In this document: one piece after another, positions 1-12,100 of the stretch
How the letters are laid out: each line of letters opens with the position of its first letter
How positions within the stretch are numbered: the first letter of the stretch is position 1
From: Candidatus Thorarchaeota archaeon
Lineage (GTDB): Archaea > Asgardarchaeota > Thorarchaeia > Thorarchaeales > Thorarchaeaceae
DNA length: 64,000 nt
NCBI GenBank assembly: GCA_019057475.1
Contig: DXJO01000006.1
Span: forward strand, 194,327 to 258,326
Direction of reading: 5' to 3'
Position numbers and translations under genes: made by a program
Notes under the pieces: model-generated
The model's database searches: none
Seen by the model: the letters and a program-made list of their open reading frames with translations, nothing else
What the model was told of the DNA's origin: nothing

Positions 1-10
1 TGTCATCTTT

Positions 11-1018
11 CTAATCCTCCGTTATTTTGCCATCCCAATTCATCATAATGTCACCCACTTCGGCAATCATTTTCAGTCCCTTGGGTTCCCGATCAAACAT
101 TGGGATTACTGCACAAACATAGTTGCCCAATTCCTTCTCGATTTGAACCAAGTATTTTTGCTGCATCTCTATGCGTTCACGTAGAAAGTCGCCCAGGTCA
201 TCACGCTTGAGAAGTTCCCGAGGATAGACCTGGTTGACAACAACCCCAGTAAGGGTGATGTCCATCTGCGCAAACATATCCAGCGCACGCCTGGTGTCCA
301 AGATTGCCATCTTCTCTGGGACAATGACCATGTAGAACGCTGTTCTCTTGCTATCAGTAAGGAGGTCCTGGAAAAAGCCAAGTTTCTTACGGATTTCCTG
401 CAGCTCGTTAAGCATCTCATCTTGACCGGAAGCTGCTCCCTTCTGTTGAATTCGGTATGCAGAATCACCGTATTCTTGGGCCATTCTTCGCGTTTCTTCC
501 ATCTTGTCAATCCACATATCTAGTATCCGCGCCATTGATACCATTCTGATTCCGTGACCAAATGGAGGCATATCAAACACGTAAAAGTCGAATTCCTGAG
601 ACGCTAGAAGACCTGCCATGGCGTCGTAGGTGGCTGACTCGTGCATCGCCGGTTCAGCTGCGGCTGCAGTTATGTACTCATCAATCTCTCTTGGAATCTC
701 ATCGATTCCGTACATGTCCTTGATCTTCTGGCGAATCTCTTCCTGAAAGATGGCTATTCGCTTATCAGCGTCTATCTCCATTACATACAGGCTCTCTTGT
801 AGCTCCTGTCTACCCTTCCCAAAGATGTCTTTCTCGAAGATATCGGATAGCGACGCCTGCGGATCGGTACTGAAGCAGAGAGCCCGCCGACCCTTCTTTG
901 CCAGCCAAGATGAGAGGGCAGCGCTGCATGTTGTCTTGCCCAATCCACCCTTGCCGGCGAACACTGCGATTTTCGTATCGTGATTAGATGAATAATAGTC
1001 ACTCATTTTCGAAGTCAT
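11..1018 (-). CDS. ArsA/Get3-like anion-transporting ATPase (SIMIBI P-loop ATPase)
   Basis: P-loop AGKGGLGKTT near N-terminus; DMPPFGHGIRMV resembles the ArsA/Get3 switch II DTAPTGHTLRLL; IPEKMAILDTRRALDMF..VVVNQVYP matches the ArsA family pattern. Confidence 0.88.
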   Translation of the reverse strand: MTSKMSDYYSSNHDTKIAVFAGKGGLGKTTCSAALSSWLAKKGRRALCFSTDPQASLSDIFEKDIFGKGRQELQESLYVMEIDADKRIAIFQEEIRQKIKDMYGIDEIPREIDEYITAAAAEPAMHESATYDAMAGLLASQEFDFYVFDMPPFGHGIRMVSMARILDMWIDKMEETRRMAQEYGDSAYRIQQKGAASGQDEMLNELQEIRKKLGFFQDLLTDSKRTAFYMVIVPEKMAILDTRRALDMFAQMDITLTGVVVNQVYPRELLKRDDLGDFLRERIEMQQKYLVQIEKELGNYVCAVIPMFDREPKGLKMIAEVGDIMMNWDGKITED

Positions 1019-1066
1019 AATGCCTCACCTCTAAGTATGAATGCTGGAACTAGTGGACCAGCTACC

Positions 1067-1369
1067 TTAGAACAATGCGTCAGTGAAATCACGTTCCTTG
1101 AATAGAGACCGTTTCCAGGTCTTGATATTCGGAACTGCATACGGTAACAGTTTCAACGAGTAGTACGGAGGAAGGATGGGAATACCCAACATGTCTCCCA
1201 AGGTGATGAGCATAAATAAGTGTTCGAGATACATACGAGTCTTCAAGGCGTACCGCGTCATACCTTGCATTGCCATACCATAGAAGAAGTCCTTCACAGC
1301 TTCCTTTGCACCGCCCCTTTTCTTATCAGGGGCATCCTTGTCTTTTTTTTTCCCCATAGGAACCACCAA
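1067..1369 (-). CDS. small hypothetical protein, paralog of 1563..1871
   Basis: ORF of 100 aa ending 48 nt upstream of the ATPase start; shares ITLGxxLGxPxLxxYYS...W+R..xKERDxxDxxF with the neighbouring ORF. Confidence 0.75.
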   Translation of the reverse strand: MVVPMGKKKDKDAPDKKRGGAKEAVKDFFYGMAMQGMTRYALKTRMYLEHLFMLITLGDMLGIPILPPYYSLKLLPYAVPNIKTWKRSLFKERDFTDALF

Positions 1370-1562
1370 TTGGTCGAAAGCTGGGAAACCTATATCTGTT
1401 GTGATACTTTTGGCGCTGTGGAAATATCAACCTTGATGCATGAAACCAATAAATCTCTTCATGTTCTTGCGCTATCATGAGCATGTAGGACGCCATTAGA
1501 TGCTGGTATTCATGCTTTGAACTGGTTCATATTGGGGCGTTTTTCTGTAAGGTCTATGTTGC

Positions 1563-1871
1563 CTATTCAAACATTCTGTCAAGCATGTCCCGCTCCTTTA
1601 ATACTCGTCTTCGCCAAGAAAAAAATTGCGGAAGCAGGTGCACCAAGACTATTCGAGAGTAATATGTCGACAAAGTGGGGTACCCCAGCAGGGTGCCCAG
1701 GGTTATAAAGATTAGAGCATTGTCGTAGTGCGATTTCGTCTTTCTGAGAGGCTCTGCAAGACTCAGCTTCTGAGCCTGCCAAATGCCGGCTAAGATTGCT
1801 CTTATCGACTTAGTTATCCGCAAACGAGTGTCATCCATGTAACCTATAGAGCATCCGCCCAATAAACGCAT
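1563..1871 (-). CDS. small hypothetical protein, paralog of 1067..1369
   Basis: ORF of 102 aa; C-terminal half alignable to the neighbouring 100-aa ORF (ITLGTLLGYPTLSTYYS...WRRRVLKERDMLDRMF). Confidence 0.72.
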   Translation of the reverse strand: MRLLGGCSIGYMDDTRLRITKSIRAILAGIWQAQKLSLAEPLRKTKSHYDNALIFITLGTLLGYPTLSTYYSRIVLVHLLPQFFSWRRRVLKERDMLDRMFE

Positions 1872-2017
1872 GGGTCATGCGAATGAAGCTTCAAGCTTGA
1901 AGGCTGTAAAGGGAAAGAAAAAAGGGAATGCAGATCCGGCACCCATGATTGACACGGACACCGGATTGCACTCGTTGAGAGGGACTTGAACGTCTAGGCT
2001 TTTCTGTTGAAATGCTC

Positions 2018-3799
2018 CTATGCTTCAGTCTCTCCTATTGGGCCACGTTTCAACGCCGCCCAAGCGTCCACGAACACCAATACTCCGAGTATGATCAGGA
2101 TGACTGTAATTCCAATAAATGTAACAGTCAACGCCTGAGCTGGCAAGATGTTCCCTGCTGCCGCCGCGTCTCCAATCCAGCTCCCAGCCCTAGCGTAGTA
2201 GTACGGCGCAGTGGTGAGCGCTCTTACGAAGACCCAACACTCCCATACGAGTGCAGCCAAACAGGTTACAATCATGAAGAGTGCAGGAATCAACGTGTAG
2301 TGCGTTGGCTTCTTGGCGCGTGCTAAGTAAACAGAACCAAGCATTAGGCAAAGACCTGCGAGCAGTTGGTTGCTTCCACCGAATAGCAGCCAAATGTGAT
2401 ACCAAGCACCAGTGGCCGCGAAGATGAATGCAATGAGACAACCAATGAAGGCGCCTATCCATTTATTCCTGAACAGCGGTGCGATTGGTGAAGTACCAGC
2501 AAGGTCAGCGGCTGCCATCCTAAAGAATCGCGGCATCAATTGCAGTACGGTGATGGCATACAGCTCCAGTACCATTGCAAAAAAGGCAATAAGAATCACG
2601 CTTGACACTGCTGACCCACCAAATAGACCTTGGGTAAGGATTGTGGCACCCACTGGGAAGTTGACGAACCATGCCGGGCTCAAGAGAGCGGGATCTATCA
2701 CGACGTAGGCGGACAGGGCTGACATCGCGAGTAGCCCCTCAACGAACATCGAACCGCCAGCTACAGGCAGAGCATCCACTTCAGACATTAGTTGCTTTCC
2801 GGTTGCGCTGCTGCCAACTAAGCTATGCCAGCCAGAAACAGCACCGCATGCAATAGCCACAAAGAGTATTGGCCATATCGGACCGTTTGCCTCGGTAAAG
2901 AGCGTGATGATTGGCGCTGTATGAACTACGACCGGATCTGCAGGGTAGAGCATCACTGTGAATGGACTTAGCAGCGCACCCACAATGATCATGATCACAG
3001 CCACGAAGCAGGGCCAGAAAGCCACGTAGTTTACCGGTTGTGCCCATTCAGTGATGGGCAATGTAGCTCCGAAGTACACAAGGATCAAGGCAACTACAAT
3101 CCAAAGCTCTACTGGTGTAGTAGCAATCCAGCCAAGAGCGGCTATACCTGCAGGTGCGGGTAGATAGAGCCACAATCCCAGCCAAATACCTACAACCATG
3201 AAGGCCAGCCCAACTAATGTCGAGATGACGATGCTTAGCTTCATTCGGTAGAGCAGGATTCCGCTAACGAAACCGCCTATGATAACCATAATTGTTGGGA
3301 CAATGCTCTGCGGAAACGCCCTGAAGAAGGCACCACAGATGTACGCAAAGACTGCCATAACCAAAATCAAGTAGAAGATGATAAAACCCATCAAACCCTT
3401 ACGGGCTCGAGCGCCGACCATTCGGTAACAGATGGGACCGAACGATTCTCCTTCGCTTCGAACTGTAATCATAACAGCTGTGTAGTCATGAATCCAACCT
3501 ATGAAGAATGTGCCGAATATTATCCACAAGACTGCTGGAAGCCAACCGAAGACTAATGCTATGAACGGTCCGCTGATGGGACCGAGCGCAGCAATAGATT
3601 TGAATTGGAACCCAAAAAGAACGCTCTTGGATGTTGGGAAGAACTCCACTCCATCCATATACATATGAGCGGGTGTTTTCACTTTTTCATCGGGCCCCCA
3701 CACGGTCCTATCTACAAACCTAGCGTACATCCAGTACCCTACTATGTAAATGACCAAGGCGACGCCGACAAAGATAGCCGGAGAAGTCACATATACCAC
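2018..3799 (-). CDS. cstA: carbon starvation protein CstA family transporter
   Basis: 593-aa polytopic protein with CstA-type segments (PAHMYMDGVEFFPTSKSVLFGFQFKSIAALGPISGPFIA; GWIHDYTAVMITVRSEGES; WHSLVGSSATGKQL). Confidence 0.92.
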   Translation of the reverse strand: MVYVTSPAIFVGVALVIYIVGYWMYARFVDRTVWGPDEKVKTPAHMYMDGVEFFPTSKSVLFGFQFKSIAALGPISGPFIALVFGWLPAVLWIIFGTFFIGWIHDYTAVMITVRSEGESFGPICYRMVGARARKGLMGFIIFYLILVMAVFAYICGAFFRAFPQSIVPTIMVIIGGFVSGILLYRMKLSIVISTLVGLAFMVVGIWLGLWLYLPAPAGIAALGWIATTPVELWIVVALILVYFGATLPITEWAQPVNYVAFWPCFVAVIMIIVGALLSPFTVMLYPADPVVVHTAPIITLFTEANGPIWPILFVAIACGAVSGWHSLVGSSATGKQLMSEVDALPVAGGSMFVEGLLAMSALSAYVVIDPALLSPAWFVNFPVGATILTQGLFGGSAVSSVILIAFFAMVLELYAITVLQLMPRFFRMAAADLAGTSPIAPLFRNKWIGAFIGCLIAFIFAATGAWYHIWLLFGGSNQLLAGLCLMLGSVYLARAKKPTHYTLIPALFMIVTCLAALVWECWVFVRALTTAPYYYARAGSWIGDAAAAGNILPAQALTVTFIGITVILIILGVLVFVDAWAALKRGPIGETEA

Positions 3800-3849
3800 T
3801 TCCTCTCTGAGAATGTCCCGTTATGAAACATCCCGAATTATGTGAGCGT

Positions 3850-3862
3850 TTTATAATACGAA
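3850..3862 (-). promoter_or_regulatory. candidate archaeal TATA box upstream of cstA
   Basis: TATTATAAAAC on the minus strand about 50 nt upstream of the cstA start. Confidence 0.4.
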
Positions 3863-3984
3863 ACTTGACCTTAAGTCTAGCGGTAACTGGATTTCCATAG
3901 CTATTAGTGAGCAAATAACCACATTTAGCACAAGAATATGCTTTGGAGCAATAGGAAAATCAGCTGGAGAAGCTCTTTGCTGGC

Positions 3985-4647
3985 TCAAGACTCGTGTCCG
4001 TGGCACAGAACTGAATTCAATGAAGCAACTAATTTGTTAGCATTCTCAAGAATCATTTTAGAAGATTGTGACTTCCAAGTGAACGTTAGAAGCCTCCCGG
4101 TTTCTTCACAGGGAATGTATCCTTCAAGATTAGCAATAGGTATAGGTCGTCCTATAATCCCGAAACGGCGTCGATAACCGGTCCAAAGCGCATAGCTTCC
4201 AGCATGATTGCCTGCATGTAGTTCACCATGCTCAACGACCTCCCGATCCTTCTTTGTATGACGTGTTAAGAGGTCCTCGGGTGTAGGTGCAATTGGTCCT
4301 AGCTTCTGCAAGTCCACAACTACCCTCAATGTGAAGTCGAGGTTGGGTCTGCTCGCCCCATTTCGCTGACTAGAGATGAGACACTCAGTTTCCCCAGTTC
4401 CCACCCAAATCTTATTCTTATAGAGAAACCGATTAGTGACTAGGGGTTCGTCTAGCTGATAGCCGGTCATCCACGACTCAGGTACGCGAATGTAGTTGAA
4501 TAATGCACGGCCAAAGAATATGTTCCATGCTTCGATTGCGATCTCGCGCGTCCCATTGTCCTGCTTATTGGCATCGTTTGGCATGAATGCGCCCTCAATT
4601 GGTGATGAGCCCCTTGTTATATTCGTTGTGCAGTTCTCGGCTGCCAA
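3985..4647 (-). CDS. hypothetical protein
   Basis: 220-aa ORF with no competing ORF; true start may be the internal MPNDANKQ. Confidence 0.65.
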   Translation of the reverse strand: MAAENCTTNITRGSSPIEGAFMPNDANKQDNGTREIAIEAWNIFFGRALFNYIRVPESWMTGYQLDEPLVTNRFLYKNKIWVGTGETECLISSQRNGASRPNLDFTLRVVVDLQKLGPIAPTPEDLLTRHTKKDREVVEHGELHAGNHAGSYALWTGYRRRFGIIGRPIPIANLEGYIPCEETGRLLTFTWKSQSSKMILENANKLVASLNSVLCHGHES

Positions 4648-4729
4648 TTTCGTCGGATATCCTTAAAGGGAGGATGTGGGGTCACGAGAACAACACTACG
4701 CAACTAGTTATCGCCTGAGGTTAGAGCTG

Positions 4730-5407
4730 ATGCAAGACATTGAAACCGTTGGTCTCTACATCGTGATGGGACTTGGGGTTGTATTGATTTGGATTTGGAT
4801 GGCAGGCCGGATGTCCACCAAGAAACTCCGCAACAAGATTGCCCAAGACATTGCTACGCGCTTTCAATCGATAACCTCCAAGGTCAGTGTGAAGCTCCTC
4901 GGGAATACGGGAGTCAAGTTCGCACTTCACCAAAAGGCGAAGAGCTCATTCTCTAAGCTGGAAGCAACAGTCCTGCTCCTTGATCGTTCCAACGCATTCC
5001 ATATGCTCTATTGCAAGGTCCGCCATCGAACTGATCAGATTCAAATCCGAGGGAGTCTTAAGGAAAAGCCTGCTATCCGGGTTGAGATGGCATCTGCCAA
5101 CGAGAAGCAGAACTTGGATGATACACTTAAGGATCAAGCCAACAACCTCAAGGAGTTCAAGGTAGAGTACCTAGCTGAGTGGCTCTATATTCTCACAAAT
5201 GATACTGGGGATGGAGCTGATTTCTTCGACCAATCAGATGTAAGTGCAGCTTTCAAGGAAGCAGCACAATACTTGACCCGTATATCTATTGCTCCACGTG
5301 AACCTCACCTCTTTATCTCAGCGGTGCTTGTCCCACAATCTGTGGAGCCAATCGAGCGGCTTACTCTCTCCATCGCAAAAGGAGTCCGCAAGAAGAATAG
5401 AAAATAG
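4730..5407 (+). CDS. hypothetical membrane-anchored protein
   Basis: ORF 4676..5407; internal ATG at 4730 gives MQDIETVGLYIVMGLGVVLIWIWMAG, an N-terminal TM segment followed by a soluble domain. Confidence 0.65.
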   Translation: MQDIETVGLYIVMGLGVVLIWIWMAGRMSTKKLRNKIAQDIATRFQSITSKVSVKLLGNTGVKFALHQKAKSSFSKLEATVLLLDRSNAFHMLYCKVRHRTDQIQIRGSLKEKPAIRVEMASANEKQNLDDTLKDQANNLKEFKVEYLAEWLYILTNDTGDGADFFDQSDVSAAFKEAAQYLTRISIAPREPHLFISAVLVPQSVEPIERLTLSIAKGVRKKNRK

Positions 5408-5639
5408 GGGCAGAAGTTGTCCTTTGAGGACGATATCCCGGACAGCGATTCGCAGTCTGGTCTAATTCGTTGCAGAGGTTAAGGATGTGCTTCAACCCCT
5501 GAGTCTTGACTTGCTTCTTCTTCGGCTTATTCCCTTCTGGAGTGAGGGGACCGTTGTTTCTACCTGAGGTCGAGCTAGAGAAACCGATTCTTCTTTGTGA
5601 GATCATTGTCCTCCCCAAGCTCGACATTCAGGATATTCG

Positions 5640-6029
5640 CTATGTGTAGTGTTGTTTAGTTGCCGGTTGATGTAGATAGAAGATGATGAAGAGGCTTATG
5701 AGAGCGCCCCACCATTCATCGCCAACCAACCAGAGCGGTATTCCGATTATGTTCAGGATGAAAGCATATTGCCAGAACTTGCTCTCAATGTTATACAAAC
5801 CCAATGCAACCCACAGGCTAATCAATCCAAGAAGCAGTCCAATGCCTGCTGCTACGAGATTGATTGTGCCCCAGACTTCACCCTGGTACCATAGTATGGT
5901 ATCTGCGTAGGCGAGGTTTATGCCTCCGACTATGATTCCCGCTAGTCCATTTACAGCCACCAAGATACTTACCCAGGTTACTTCACTAGGCTTGCCTGAC
6001 GGCGTTCCAGTAGTTCCTTCTTCTGCCAT
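5640..6029 (-). CDS. small integral membrane protein
   Basis: 129 aa with about four hydrophobic segments. Confidence 0.7.
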   Translation of the reverse strand: MAEEGTTGTPSGKPSEVTWVSILVAVNGLAGIIVGGINLAYADTILWYQGEVWGTINLVAAGIGLLLGLISLWVALGLYNIESKFWQYAFILNIIGIPLWLVGDEWWGALISLFIIFYLHQPATKQHYT

Positions 6030-6166
6030 CGGTGTCTCTCCAAATTGGTCAGATTGGCTTTGCTGGGCGTCTAAAATCCTTTACTATTCCGTGAGGAGAG
6101 GTTCCTCTAGGGTTAGGGGAATGCTCGCTAAGCGAACAAGCCCCCGGTCTTTCCCCTGAGTTCGCA

Positions 6167-9100
6167 TCAATATGCTCTTCGCCTTCTGAGCACAACTGCT
6201 ACTATGATAACCACCACGACGACGCCCATAATGATGATTATGACAATGGTCATGTCAATGGGTGGGATAGGTGTGGTGGGTTCACTGACTGTGACGAGCT
6301 CTGTATCACTTGAAGAGAGTCCGTGCTCATCCGTCACAATCAAGGTATAGCTGTACGTGCCGGAATCTAGTCCATCAACTGAGATGGAAATTACTTCTGA
6401 ACTAGAGTTCCACGGACCCGATCTAACAACGGTGCCATCTATCGAGATCTCATAGCTTGCTGGAAGCGCGTCTGTTGGATGCCAAGTGATAGAGTTGCCA
6501 GTTTCGCCTAGCGTGTAGTTGATGTCTTCAGGATGGTCGATTTCTGGCGGCAGAGTGTCCTGAACACTTACAGAGAACGTGCCGCTCAATGTGTTCCCCA
6601 GAGTGTCGTTCACCCAAATATGCAGACCGTATGTTCCCTCTTCAAGGCTTACTATGCTGGTCACAAGACCATCTGCACTGACAGCGAAGCGAACCGTATC
6701 ATTCAGCCACCATGTGCTGATGCCCGAAGGATCGATTGCCGTCAATCCGTAGCTGAGGGCATGACCAAGCTCTACGTTCTGATCGGTGGGATCTTCAGCC
6801 CAGACTGGCGCAGTCGTGTCATAGGCAGGAAGGAGGTTGGTTTCGGTGATGTAGCCCTCCATGGGATTTAGTGGGTCATCCGACCTGATGTATACGAGCA
6901 TTCCTGTTGGTCGAAGAGCATACGCCGTCATCATGTGTTCCTCGTTGCTGAGAGTCCACACAGCATAACCTTCGTATATTGTGGATCCATCTACGAACAG
7001 GAGATCGTTCCACGCGAAGAACGGTGCGGCATCGCCCATGTCAGCGAACGAACCGATTACTTCTAGACTTTGTAGACCTGAGAAACAGAAGAAGTGCATG
7101 TGATCCCAGCCCATATCAGCAAATGGAATGTACCCATTGAGCACATTGACAATCATCCCGAATTCGCCAAGCATGATTGTCCCGCTTTCATTGTACAGGT
7201 GTATCGTCATCGAAACATTCACTTCAAACTCAGAGAGCCAATCGCCAAAGGTGAAGTTCATGTCCTCCGTGTACAAGTCTGTTTCAATACGCCAGTTGAC
7301 ATAGTCACCTGGATTCGGAAGGGCGATTGGAACCACATCAATGGAATCGACTGTGACCGTGGCATTGAGAGTTGTCAGGTCCCACCAGAATGCCATCAAC
7401 AAGATTGTGTTTGTACCATTCTGAAAGACTGGGACAATGAGATCCGAATTGCCCGTCGCGTTCCAGAGTGACGTTATGAATTCACCATTCACAAACACGT
7501 GAATTTCTTGTAGGTTCTCCGAATCTGAGGCGTCGAACTCAACGTACACCTGACCTCCGAAAACAGTCGCCCCAATGGTTGGCGTAACGATAAAGAAGTA
7601 CGTTCCGCCCACGCTCGGAAGAGCCGTGGCGACGTTGTTGCCGGTGAAGGGTTCACCAAGAACTGGTTCAGCATACGCAGTGATGTTGTAAGTCCTCATC
7701 TCAGTCGGTATCCAAGGATAGCTTAGCACATAGGACTCGTAGGAGTTCAACTGTGGGATGGTCACTGATGAAACCAGGGCGTCATCGATGTAGAGGCTGA
7801 ACGCAACGCCAACCTCGTCTGACGTTCCCAAGTTGGTTACTGTGGCGTCGATAATGAACAGAGTGTCCACGGGAAGTTCCGAGGGCACATTGAGAGAAAC
7901 TGCGAGGTCATGCTCGTAGGCATGATATGTGAATCTAAGAGCGAAATCGGTGACTCCTTCAAGATCGTCATCGAGATAGTTATTGTAGTGAATCCCGTCC
8001 CCGTGATTGAGTCCAACAGTTGCGGAGAATACATTCACAATCTCAAGGTAGTTGAACTGGATTAGGCCATCCGCATACAGTACAACCTCGAACGTTCCAA
8101 GAAGTGACCCTCCTAGGTGATCATAGTTGTCAAACTGTATTACCGCCCAGTCTGCGGTCACCCACGCATAGACATTGTTGTCCGCCCACAAATCATCCCA
8201 GAACGGAGCCAAAGCATATGCGAAGTCTGGGTCGGCCGATGGAAATTGCGGGTTGCTATACTCCCGCGGATCGGGGTTGCTGAAGGAGAGCCAACCGTTA
8301 CTGCTGATATAGACTGTATCAAAGGTCCCATCGTAGAATCTAAAGTTAAACGGTAGTGCAACACTGGTATACACATCATCACCATTGAGATACAGATTCT
8401 CGCCGTTGGCCTTCGCATCCAACCATGTCGCAGATCCTTCCTCCATTGTGTAGTCATGTAGCTCACAGATTGAAACCAGCCGTGTGGCAGCATTGTTCCC
8501 GGTATTCTCATCATCTGGCTTAGGCGCGACGTAGGCAGTCACATTGTATGTGCCTTCAAGAGTCGGTGTCCATAAGTAGGAGAGTGTCTGGCTAGTGCCA
8601 TTGGCGAGCTCAGAGATGAACAATGAGTCGACCTCAATGTCGTCAATGAAGAGCTGGAGCAGAACATTCGTTTCAATATTCAAGCCAGTGTTGAAGGCCG
8701 TAGCATTCAGCAAGACTGAGTCACCTGGGCTGAGGCGCTCTGGTGCTTGAAGACCAGCAGCCAAATCATGGTCATAGATGATGGGAATGTGCAGTAGGAT
8801 ATTCTCAAGGATGCGACTGCTACCGTTTTCAAAACCATATTCTAGGGTCTGTGTGGAAATAACTATAGCTCCGGCACCAAAGCGAAATTCAATAAGCGCT
8901 GGATAGTCGGGTTCAGCCACAAGAATGATGTCTGCTCCTGCAGGAATGCTGTCAAGATAACCGTATACTGACCACCACCAGTTATCCAACTCCGCATCAG
9001 TGATCAGATTAGGGTTCAACAGTATAGGATGTACGGGGTTGACAATACTCACCACATCACCGTAGAACGCAACATAGGTAGGTCCACCAGGAATCATGCC

Positions 9101-12100
9101 ATTGACCCAATATGAGTCTGTAGCTGCATGTACCTCCAGTATGCCTCCTTGGGATGCATAGTCCTCGAACCAGTCCAAATTGCTGTAAACAGCCTCCATG
9201 AAGGCTGAAGGCTGTTCGGATGCGATTACGACCTTCTCATATGGAGAAAGATCTACAGAACCAATGTCCGAACTCAAGAAGATGTCATAGCTTATGCCCC
9301 AAGCCGTAAGAATATCTCTGATAGCGGGAGAACCCCACGGATCCCAAACCTGGAAGACCGCAACAGGTCCGGTTATCGCTATTTCAAAGACCACAACCAT
9401 CGAGGTCACACCATTGTTGGTGATGCTCGCCTCGTCGGGCACGGGGGCTGCGTAAGCAGTCACGTTATAGACATCCTCAACAGCGGGGGTCCATGAGTAG
9501 GAGAGTGTTTCACTCGTACCATTGTTGAGAGTCGGAATGAGAAGTGAGTCTACCTCAATACCGTCGATAAAGAGCTGGAGCAGAACATCTGTTTCGCTAT
9601 TTAGCCCGTAGTTCGAGACCGTGGCATTGAGTAGCGTCGAATCGCCTGGATTGAGGTGACCTGGCGCGTCCAGCGCGACACTAAGATCATGCTCAGGAAT
9701 CTCGTAATCTGACCACTGGAGCGCATTGTAAATGAACTGGATATCCGCTGTGCTCGACCAGTACTCCGGTATATGTGAGCAATAGGCAAGTCCCCGATGA
9801 GTGAGTACAGCTCCATAATTCTGACTAGATACATCCAATGCTTGGTATGACGCGCCATTAAGCACGGAGGAGTCCCAACCAGAGCTCTGTGGATGGAACG
9901 ACATTCCACCGTAGCCCACTCCATAAGGAGTGGACATTCCCTGGAAAATGGGATGAGCAAGGTTCAGGATGTCGAAGTCAGTTATGCTATCCGCGGTGTA
10001 TGTGATGGAATCAGCTAGTCCATAGAAGGAAGCTAGATCCTCTGCATTCATAGGCATTGAAGAACTTGTCGACAACAGTCCATGTCCCTGCCGGACGTAA
10101 TTCATGATTGCGTCATTTTGCTCGGTAGTGTATGGGTCATAGACATGGGACAAAATCAGAACGTCCGCATTGAAATCTTCAAGGGCCTGAAGTGTGAAAT
10201 CGGGCGCGCTAAATGTCGTGTAGTCGATGAATATCGGAACACTCCCATAAGATTGCCAACGGAAATTGATCTCATCCCAACAGCAGTAATCAGGGTAAAT
10301 TGTGCCGAAGCCGTATAGAACCGCAGCTGTGATGCGAACAGGAATGTAACCGGTGAAGTTGATATGCCCAGTCAGATTGGCCTCAATTGAGATTAGTCCA
10401 CCTACAGTAGGAGTCAAAACGAAATCAATCAAGCCTGATGAGTTTGTGTAACCCGAATCGGCAACACCACAGCCAATGAGATTGATGAAACAATCTTCAA
10501 GTGGGCTACCCTCATAGTAGTCACTGGCAAAAACAGTTAGCGCTTGCGTTTCTTCTTTCATCAAGTAGATCGGGTCCGTGTCAAGATCAACTATTGGTGT
10601 ATCATAGACGATGATGCCCGTTGTGCAGTTCAGGAAACCTGACTTCATGATGTTGACTTCAATGATTCCCTCCGTACTGGGATTAATGAAAATCGTGCAG
10701 GTTCCGTCGACAGAGGTATGATTCGACGCAGAAATGCCGCACCCATCAAAGGTGACATGGGCATTGGGAATTGGTGTGCCGTTCGCACATTCAACCACAT
10801 CAATGGTGATTGTTTCCGAGGTTCCTGTTCTCAGGGCGTCATCGGAGAGTGTGGCCATCAAGCTTGGATATAGAAGGAAAGCGGCTGAGTTCTTGATGAG
10901 TTGACTTCGGTATTCTTGGCTGCCAATGGCATCAATTGAAAACCCGATGAATACAACCCCACCAAACGTGATTGAGGTTAAGGGTGACAGAGCTGAAATC
11001 GCACTATCGCCAGTGAAGCTGCCGCTGTAGCCACCGACATGCATTGATCCATTGGTTGGACTGAATACATCCGCGTACGGTGAACCCAGTCCTCCAGCCA
11101 ACGGAATGGTTGCTGGTAAACCTGAGGTAATGGGATGCGCTCCAGTCTCAAGGTTCAGACTGCCAGAATTGGTGATATGTTGATCAAATTCGACATGGAA
11201 TAGACTCGGGAAGATGGCTCCGTGCTCAGCATCCAGAGTGTTCAGAATGCTGCACCCTTCGAACAGAAGGTTGCCGCCGTTATTGTGGTAGTCAAAGAGT
11301 ACATCCAGCAGGTAGCTATTCGGAGCAACCAATGGATATCCGTAGTTATCACCAACCGAGACAACAACTATGTTATACAAATCCAGTAGAGAAAGGCTAG
11401 GAGTTGAGTTCCATCGAGGATAATAGATGGACACGTTGTACTCCTCGTGGAGCGCAACATAGAAGTCGGCGTAGTTCGTTGAGTCGCCAGCATTGTCGTC
11501 CACCCAACCACCGGGATATGATGGGCCCCACTCACCGGCGTCATCTGCGATTACTAATACATCACCTCGCTTGACTTGAAAGAAGACTTTATCGCCTCCA
11601 TGATGAGTGCCATTGTCAGCCTCGATGTATAAACTGAGCATCCCGAAACCAGTGACGTTGATGTCAGACGAGAATGCCCCGGAGGTGATGGTGAATACCT
11701 TCGTCTGAAGTACGCTGCCCTGTGCATCGAGAAGATAGGCAGTGCCGGAACCGTCTTGATCTGATGTACCGCTGAAGTCAAGAAGAGCATTATAGATAGG
11801 TGCGGAGTCTAGACCCACAGCGACATTGAGGCTTCCAACATAGAAGTCGGTCAACGTTGTACGCACGAATGGATTGTGTACTGTGGTTTCTACCGTGTAA
11901 CGCCCGGGATACTCGTTGACATAGAAAGTGGCAGTGTATTCACCAAGGACATTGGTTGCGAGGGCATCGTCATAGACAATTGTGCCAAAGGGGTCTTTGA
12001 CGGTGACATTTACAGTTCCTACTATGGGGGTGTTGTTGTAGAACAAGCTACAGGTGCCATCGAGCTGAACTTCCTCATCAGTTTCAACTGCTGAAGCTTC

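Noticed and set aside
5361-5627. 88-aa minus-strand ORF
   Set aside because: Overlaps the end of the upstream plus-strand gene; low-complexity, no motif.
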